Of a DNA stretch of 9,654 nucleotides, positions 5,747 through 9,654 are shown piece by piece. The stretch lies in contig JASHVI010000251.1 of the NCBI GenBank assembly GCA_030039525.1, positions 1-9,654 on the forward strand, read 5' to 3'. This DNA is from Thermoplasmata archaeon (GTDB lineage: Archaea; Thermoplasmatota; Thermoplasmata; Lutacidiplasmatales; UBA184). Within the stretch, counting starts at the first letter, position 1, and the number at the start of each line of letters is the position of its first letter. The notes below the pieces were generated by a model. It saw only the letters and a program-made list of their open reading frames with translations, ran no database searches and was not told where the DNA came from. A program made the position numbers and the translations under genes.

Positions 5747-7759
5747 GTGCCAGGGGAGGGCGGGCTCGGGGAGGTCCCTCCGCGGCGGGAGTCGATCGAG
5801 CGGCGCGGCTCCCGCCTGCGCATCCTCGGCCGAGGCTTCCACGCGCTCTCGGCCGGGGTGGCGGTCGGCTGGCTCCTGCTGGTCGCTCTGCTCGTCGGGG
5901 TGCTCGCGTGGACGGCCCGGAGCGCGATCCGGCACTCCGGGAGCTTCCTGCTCCTCGGAGCGGAGTGGGACCCGAACCGGCAGATCTTCGGGGCGGCCCC
6001 GTTCATCGTCGACACCCTGCTGACGAGCCTCCTCGCGCTGCTCCTCGCCGTCCCGGTCGCTCTGGGAGTCGCGATCTTCCTCTCCGAGCTGGCTCCCCCG
6101 AGGGTCCGCGACGTCGTCTCCTACGCCGTCGATCTCCTCGCGGCGGTCCCCTCCGTCATCTACGGGTTCTGGGCCTTCATCGTCCTCGTCCCCCTCATGG
6201 CCCACACCGTCGAGCCCGACCTGGCCCGCACCACCGGGGGGACCCTGCTCTTCTCCGGGCTCCCGCTCGGGGTCGATCTGCTCACGTCGAGCCTCATCCT
6301 CGCGGTGATGATCCTGCCGACGATCGCCGCGCTGTCGCGGGAGGCGATGCGCGCCGTGCCCCGGCAGCTGCGCGAGTCCGCGCTGAGCCTCGGGGCGACG
6401 CGCTGGGAGGCGACGCGGATGGCGGTGCTCGGCCCGGCCCGCGCGGGGATCCTCGGCGGGATCCTGCTCGGGCTCGGCCGCGCCATCGGCGAGACGATCG
6501 TGGTCGCGATGGTGATCGGCGGGGGACGGACCTACCCGACCTCCCTGTTCTCCCCCGGCACGACGCTCGCGACGATCATCGCGGACGACCTCACGTCGGC
6601 CGCGCCCCCCGAGGTGAGCGCCCTCGTGGCGGTCGGCCTGATCCTGCTCGGGATCACGCTCCTGGTCAACCTCGGAGCGCGCCTCCTCATCGCGCGCGAG
6701 CGGAAGGAGTCCGAGGAGGAGGAGCTCCCGGCCCACTCCCGCCCCCGCGGCCTGCTTCCGCCCCCGGGGGCGGAGTTCCGCGGCTTCGCGCACCCGGGCG
6801 GGGCCGGCGAGGCGGAGGCGGTGCTCGCCGAGCCCGTGGAGCTCCCCGCATGGCGCCGGCAGCTCCAGGCCCAGCTCCCCGGGCGCCTCCGGCGTCGCCG
6901 GGCGCTCTACGCGGCGGTGGCCGTGCTGACGCTCCTCTGCACCGTGCTCGCCCTCGCCCCGCTCGCGAGCATCCTCTACACCGCCGTCCAGAACGGGGGC
7001 CGAGCCGTGGTGACGCCCTCCTTCTACACCGACACGATGGCGCCCGCGTGCAACCCGGCCACCGAGCACAACTGCCAGCTCGGCGGGATCGGTCCGGCGC
7101 TCCAGGGGACGCTCATCCTGATCGGCCTCGCCTCGCTGATCGCGATCCCGATCGGGATCCTCGCCGGGATCTACCTTGCCGAGTACGGGCGCAACCGGTT
7201 CGCCCGGAGCCTCAGCTTCCTGACGGAGGTGATGACGGGGATCCCGACGATCCTCATCGGGACCTTCGTCTTCGTCCTCTTCCTCGCGGAGGACCCCTCC
7301 ATCGCCGCCAGCGCGACCACCGGGGGGATCGCGCTCTCGATCCTGATGATCCCGCTGGTGACCCGGACGACGGAGGAGTCCTTGCGCGCGGTGCCGGACT
7401 CCGTGCGGGAGTCGGCCCGGGCCCTCGGCTTCCCGCGGCACTGGGTGACGCTCCGGGTCACCCTCGGCTGCGCCCGGGGGGGGATCGTGACCGGCGCCCT
7501 CCTCGCCGCCTCCCGCGCCGGGGGCGAGACCGCGGCGCTCCTCATGACCGCCCAGGGCTTCCAGTACTACTCGCTCGGCCTGGGGCGGCCGATCGACTCG
7601 CTCACGCTCGTCATCTTTACGACCTTCGGGACCCCGTACCCGAACTGGCAGGAGGTGACCTGGGGGGCGACCCTCGTCCTCCTGCTCGTGATGCTGACGA
7701 TCGGTCTCGCGACCCGCATCCTCTTCCACCGGCACACCGCGGGGGCGGAGGTGACCTAG
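5747..7759 (+). CDS. pstCA: Fused phosphate permease PstC-PstA
   Basis: A 670-residue membrane protein carrying both permease halves of the phosphate ABC transporter. Residues about 30-318 are PstC-like: a first membrane helix at 38-57, then the cytoplasmic coupling segment from REAMRAVPRQLRESALSLGA to GRAIGETIVVAMV (198-255). Residues about 319-383 form a hydrophilic, charged, Pro/Gly-rich linker. Residues about 384-663 are PstA-like, with the parallel segment EESLRAVPDSVRESARALGF (543-562) and SRAGGETAALLMT (589-601). In most organisms these are separate proteins of about 280-320 residues each. No stop or frame change breaks the ORF. GTG 5747 is the first start after an in-frame TGA at 5729-5731. 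It has no Shine-Dalgarno, so translation probably depends on coupling to pstS. pstB follows after 4 nt. Confidence 0.95.
   Translation: MPGEGGLGEVPPRRESIERRGSRLRILGRGFHALSAGVAVGWLLLVALLVGVLAWTARSAIRHSGSFLLLGAEWDPNRQIFGAAPFIVDTLLTSLLALLLAVPVALGVAIFLSELAPPRVRDVVSYAVDLLAAVPSVIYGFWAFIVLVPLMAHTVEPDLARTTGGTLLFSGLPLGVDLLTSSLILAVMILPTIAALSREAMRAVPRQLRESALSLGATRWEATRMAVLGPARAGILGGILLGLGRAIGETIVVAMVIGGGRTYPTSLFSPGTTLATIIADDLTSAAPPEVSALVAVGLILLGITLLVNLGARLLIARERKESEEEELPAHSRPRGLLPPPGAEFRGFAHPGGAGEAEAVLAEPVELPAWRRQLQAQLPGRLRRRRALYAAVAVLTLLCTVLALAPLASILYTAVQNGGRAVVTPSFYTDTMAPACNPATEHNCQLGGIGPALQGTLILIGLASLIAIPIGILAGIYLAEYGRNRFARSLSFLTEVMTGIPTILIGTFVFVLFLAEDPSIAASATTGGIALSILMIPLVTRTTEESLRAVPDSVRESARALGFPRHWVTLRVTLGCARGGIVTGALLAASRAGGETAALLMTAQGFQYYSLGLGRPIDSLTLVIFTTFGTPYPNWQEVTWGATLVLLLVMLTIGLATRILFHRHTAGAEVT
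7747..7754 (+). promoter_or_regulatory. Full-length Shine-Dalgarno for pstB
   Basis: GGAGGTGA is a complete complement to the archaeal 16S rRNA 3' end and lies 9 nt before GTG 7764, inside the last codons of pstCA. An in-frame TGA at 7752 leaves GTG 7764 as the first possible start. This is by far the best ribosome binding site in the operon. Confidence 0.8.
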
Positions 7760-7763
7760 GACC

Positions 7764-8519
7764 GTGGAGGGCCCCAAGCTCCAGGTGAGCGGGCTCAACG
7801 CCTACTTCGGGTCGAAGCAGGTCCTCTACGACCTCTCGCTCCAGTTCCCGGACCGGGCCGCCTCGGCGATCATCGGCCCGTCGGGCTGCGGGAAGTCCAC
7901 CTTCCTCCGGTGCCTCAACCGTCTCCACGAGGAGGTCCCGGGGGCCCGGGTTGAGGGGTCGATCCGGCTCGACGGGCAGGAGATCTCCCGGCTCAACGAG
8001 GTGGCCGTGCGCTGCCGGGTCGGGATGGTCTTCCAGAAGCCGACCCCCTTCCCCAACATGTCGATCTACGACAACGTGGCGTCGGGGCTCCGGCTGCTCG
8101 GGGTCCGAAGCCGGGACCGGCTCGACGAGGCGGTCCTCGCGAGCCTCAAGCAGGCCGCCCTCTGGGAGGAGGTCAAGGGGAACGTCGATGCCCCGGGGAT
8201 CCGGCTCTCCGGCGGTCAGCAGCAGCGCCTCTGCATCGCCCGCGCCCTCGCGGTCCAGCCCGAGGTGCTCCTGATGGACGAGCCCTGCTCGGCCCTCGAC
8301 CCGATCGCGACCACGAAGATCGAGAAGCTCGTCCTCGAGCTGAAGCGCACCTACACCGTGATCATCGTGACCCACAACCTCGCCCAGGCCTCCCGGGTCT
8401 CGGACCACACCGCCTTCCTTTACCTCGGCAAGCTGGTCGAGTTCGGCCCGACCCAGAAGATCTTCGAGCGCCCGGACGAAGCCCTCACCGAGAGCTACGT
8501 GCGGGGACGGTTCGGGTGA
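7764..8519 (+). CDS. pstB: Phosphate ABC transporter ATP-binding protein PstB
   Basis: A 251-residue ABC ATPase that powers phosphate import on the cytoplasmic face. All ABC motifs are intact: Walker A GPSGCGKST (38-46), Q-loop MVFQKPTPFP (Gln91), signature LSGGQQQR (148-155), Walker B VLLMDEP (168-174) followed by the D-loop SALDP, and the H-loop THN (His204). The Q-loop QKPTPFP and MDEPCSALDP are typical of PstB rather than other ABC ATPases, and the length is the usual 250. It is the last gene of the operon, 4 nt after the fused permease, with its own strong Shine-Dalgarno. A phoU gene, often next in this position, is absent; the following gene is convergent. Confidence 0.97.
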   Translation: MEGPKLQVSGLNAYFGSKQVLYDLSLQFPDRAASAIIGPSGCGKSTFLRCLNRLHEEVPGARVEGSIRLDGQEISRLNEVAVRCRVGMVFQKPTPFPNMSIYDNVASGLRLLGVRSRDRLDEAVLASLKQAALWEEVKGNVDAPGIRLSGGQQQRLCIARALAVQPEVLLMDEPCSALDPIATTKIEKLVLELKRTYTVIIVTHNLAQASRVSDHTAFLYLGKLVEFGPTQKIFERPDEALTESYVRGRFG

Positions 8520-8530
8520 TCCGGCCGACG

Positions 8531-8553
8531 GCACCGAATCGGTGGCCCGGGCC
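8531..8553. terminator. Convergent 3' region with inverted repeats
   Basis: Between the pstB stop and the propeller-gene stop (8520-8592) lie a short stem CACCG-AAT-CGGTG (8532-8544) and, directly overlapping its end, the perfect palindrome GGCCCGGGCC (8544-8553). There is no T-tract on either strand, and archaeal termination usually depends on one, so a terminator role rests mainly on the location between two converging genes. Confidence 0.25.
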
Positions 8554-8592
8554 GGGGAGGCGCGGGAAAGATGCCCGGGGCGCCTGGGCTCC

Positions 8593-9570
8593 TCAGCTCA
8601 GGACGTACGTCTTCCCGGAGTTGTAGCCGGTCGCGTACATGTCGTCGTTGAGGTCGTCGTACCCGAGGCCCCTGGGTGCGGAGGTGCCTCCGAGCTTGTC
8701 CTTGTGCGTGACCGAGAGACCCGAGATCACCCAGACGCTGTTGCTGCCGCCGTTCGCCACGTACATGCTGAGGGCGGCCGGTGAGAAGGCGACGCCCCAG
8801 GGCCCGGTGGCGACGCGGACGGATCCGACGACGTAGCCGTTTCCGTACATCACGGTCACGTTGTCCGACCCGTAGTTGGCGACGTAGTCGGCGTCGTTCG
8901 CGGGATCGTAGGCGACCGCGTAGGGGTCGGAACCCGTGGGGGCCGAGCCGTGGCCGGTCGCGAGGAACGGATACGTGGCATTCAGCAGCGTGACGTTGTC
9001 CGAGAGAACGTTCGTGACCAGGACGACGCTGAAGTACGGATCGTACGCCACGGCGATCGGGAAGCTGCCGACCGCCACGCTGGAGGACAGGCTGGTCCCG
9101 GAGATCAGGGAGACGGTGTTCCCGCCGTAGTTCGCGACGACCATCACGCCGTCGCCGGGGTCGTAGGCGATCCCGGCCGGCTCCGAGAAGCCGGTGATCG
9201 TGGCGATCACGGTCGTCCCGGAGATCACGTAGACCTGGTTGAGATAGAAGTCGGTCGCGTAGACGTAGTTGTTCGAGGGGTCGAAGGCGATCCCATACGG
9301 GGTCGAGAGGCTCGGCGTGGTGATCTTGGCGCTCACCGTGCAGGTCCCCTTCAGGAGGGAGATCGTTCCGGCCCCGGCGTTCGTGACGTACATCCGGTGG
9401 GTCACCGGATCCCAGGCTGCGGCCGTCGCGGTCGCTCCGGTGGTGCAGCTCGTGAGCACGCCCTTCGGCGCGGCCGCTGCGGCGAGCCCTCCGGAGGCCG
9501 CGAGCATTGCGACGGTCCCGAGCACGGCGGCCACGGCCCAGACTCCTCTGTTCGTCCACGCACTCCTCAT
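8593..9570 (-). CDS. Secreted seven-bladed YVTN-type beta-propeller protein
   Basis: A 325-residue exported protein. Residues 1-35 form a Sec-type signal: the basic start MRSAWTNR, a hydrophobic core at about 10-25, and an Ala-rich end. The rest is seven propeller repeats, each an A-[YFW]-D-P-like strand followed about 7 residues later by a [VA]-[TA]-[ND]-type strand and a [TS]-V-[SY]-[LV]-[IL]-type strand. The repeats begin near residues 51, 95, 135, 175, 220, 261 and 303, and the chain ends with the last strand of blade seven (TYVLS). Cys42 and Cys77 could form a disulfide on the outside. Several N-x-S/T sequons suggest surface glycosylation. Such proteins are common as archaeal surface proteins, and the ligand is unknown. 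GGAG lies 9 nt before ATG 9570. It is convergent with pstB, so a link to phosphate uptake is not implied. Confidence 0.9.
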   Translation of the reverse strand: MRSAWTNRGVWAVAAVLGTVAMLAASGGLAAAAAPKGVLTSCTTGATATAAAWDPVTHRMYVTNAGAGTISLLKGTCTVSAKITTPSLSTPYGIAFDPSNNYVYATDFYLNQVYVISGTTVIATITGFSEPAGIAYDPGDGVMVVANYGGNTVSLISGTSLSSSVAVGSFPIAVAYDPYFSVVLVTNVLSDNVTLLNATYPFLATGHGSAPTGSDPYAVAYDPANDADYVANYGSDNVTVMYGNGYVVGSVRVATGPWGVAFSPAALSMYVANGGSNSVWVISGLSVTHKDKLGGTSAPRGLGYDDLNDDMYATGYNSGKTYVLS

Positions 9571-9620
9571 TTCGAAGCGCTCCGGGGAGGCCCTCGGGCC
9601 CGGCGGGCATTGGCCCCCGG

Positions 9621-9630
9621 CCGCATAACG
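9621..9630 (-). promoter_or_regulatory. Candidate TATA box of the beta-propeller gene
   Basis: The minus strand reads CGTTATGCGG, the only AT-rich point upstream of ATG 9570. Its centre is about 56 nt before the ATG, predicting a leader of about 29 nt that contains the GGAG ribosome binding site. The TATA match is weak. Confidence 0.3.
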
Positions 9631-9654
9631 GGGAGCCGAAGGCCTGACCGACCG

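Noticed and set aside
5769..5776. GGGGAGGT inside the start of pstCA as a ribosome binding site for a later start
   Set aside because: No in-frame ATG or GTG follows at a usable distance; the next in-frame GTG is at codon 38, inside the first membrane helix.
5908..7788. A 626-codon plus-strand frame within pstCA
   Set aside because: Arg/Pro/Asp-rich low-complexity translation in another frame of a confirmed membrane protein; composition artefact.
4343..7798. A 1151-codon open frame on the minus strand opposite the pst operon
   Set aside because: It is rich in Arg, Gly, Glu, Asp and Pro with no domain. It mirrors the GC-biased third positions of pstS, pstCA and pstB, which are clear genes on the other strand, so lack of stops is expected.
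8495..9610. A 371-codon minus-strand frame overlapping the beta-propeller gene
   Set aside because: Arg/Asp/Leu-rich shadow frame; the propeller frame has a signal peptide and seven regular repeats.

Overview
The window is a very GC-rich piece of what is most likely an archaeal chromosome. A soil or acid-environment Thermoplasmatota lineage is my best guess, but the lineage is an inference. The case for archaea rests on three things. AT-rich TATA-like boxes stand out from the GC background. Several sit about 26-28 nt ahead of a start codon, which fits leaderless transcripts. A secreted seven-bladed YVTN-type beta-propeller is also present. I see no bacterial -35/-10 promoters, rRNA, tRNA, CRISPR array, insertion sequence or integrase. 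All genes look intact and share the same GC-rich codon use, so this reads as core chromosome rather than a mobile island.

Left part (60-3505), redox and Fe-S assembly: an aldo/keto reductase (minus strand) lies head to head with a 35-codon gene encoding a C-x2-C-x5-C-x2-H zinc-knuckle-like microprotein (plus strand). Next comes a two-gene minus-strand operon, an IscU/SufU-type Fe-S scaffold followed by a 2[4Fe-4S] ferredoxin, coupled through an ATGA overlap. A SufB/SufD-family protein is divergent from the scaffold across a 155-nt promoter region. SufC and a cysteine desulfurase are not in the window.

Middle (3516-4432): an adenylylsulfate-kinase-like gene runs convergently toward the SufB/D gene. 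A 347-nt intergenic region follows. It holds the kinase promoter, a perfect 10-bp palindrome, a strong TATA box inside a short inverted repeat, and a possible leaderless 45-codon upstream ORF whose stop overlaps the next gene's GTG start.

Right part (4433-8519), high-affinity phosphate import: a compact three-gene pst operon. It encodes a membrane-anchored phosphate-binding protein (PstS), a single polypeptide fusing both permease subunits (PstC-PstA), and the ATPase (PstB). A perfect 7-bp hairpin with a GAAA loop covers the pstS stop codon, and a full-length Shine-Dalgarno sequence for pstB lies in the last codons of pstCA. No phoU follows.

The window ends (8593-9570, minus strand) with the secreted YVTN beta-propeller gene, convergent with pstB.

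I do not see a wholly new multi-gene system. The most notable points are the fused PstCA, the layered RNA-level signals of the pst operon (TATA with inverted repeat, upstream ORF, stop-codon hairpin, internal Shine-Dalgarno), the zinc-knuckle microgene, and the scaffold that mixes IscU and SufU traits.
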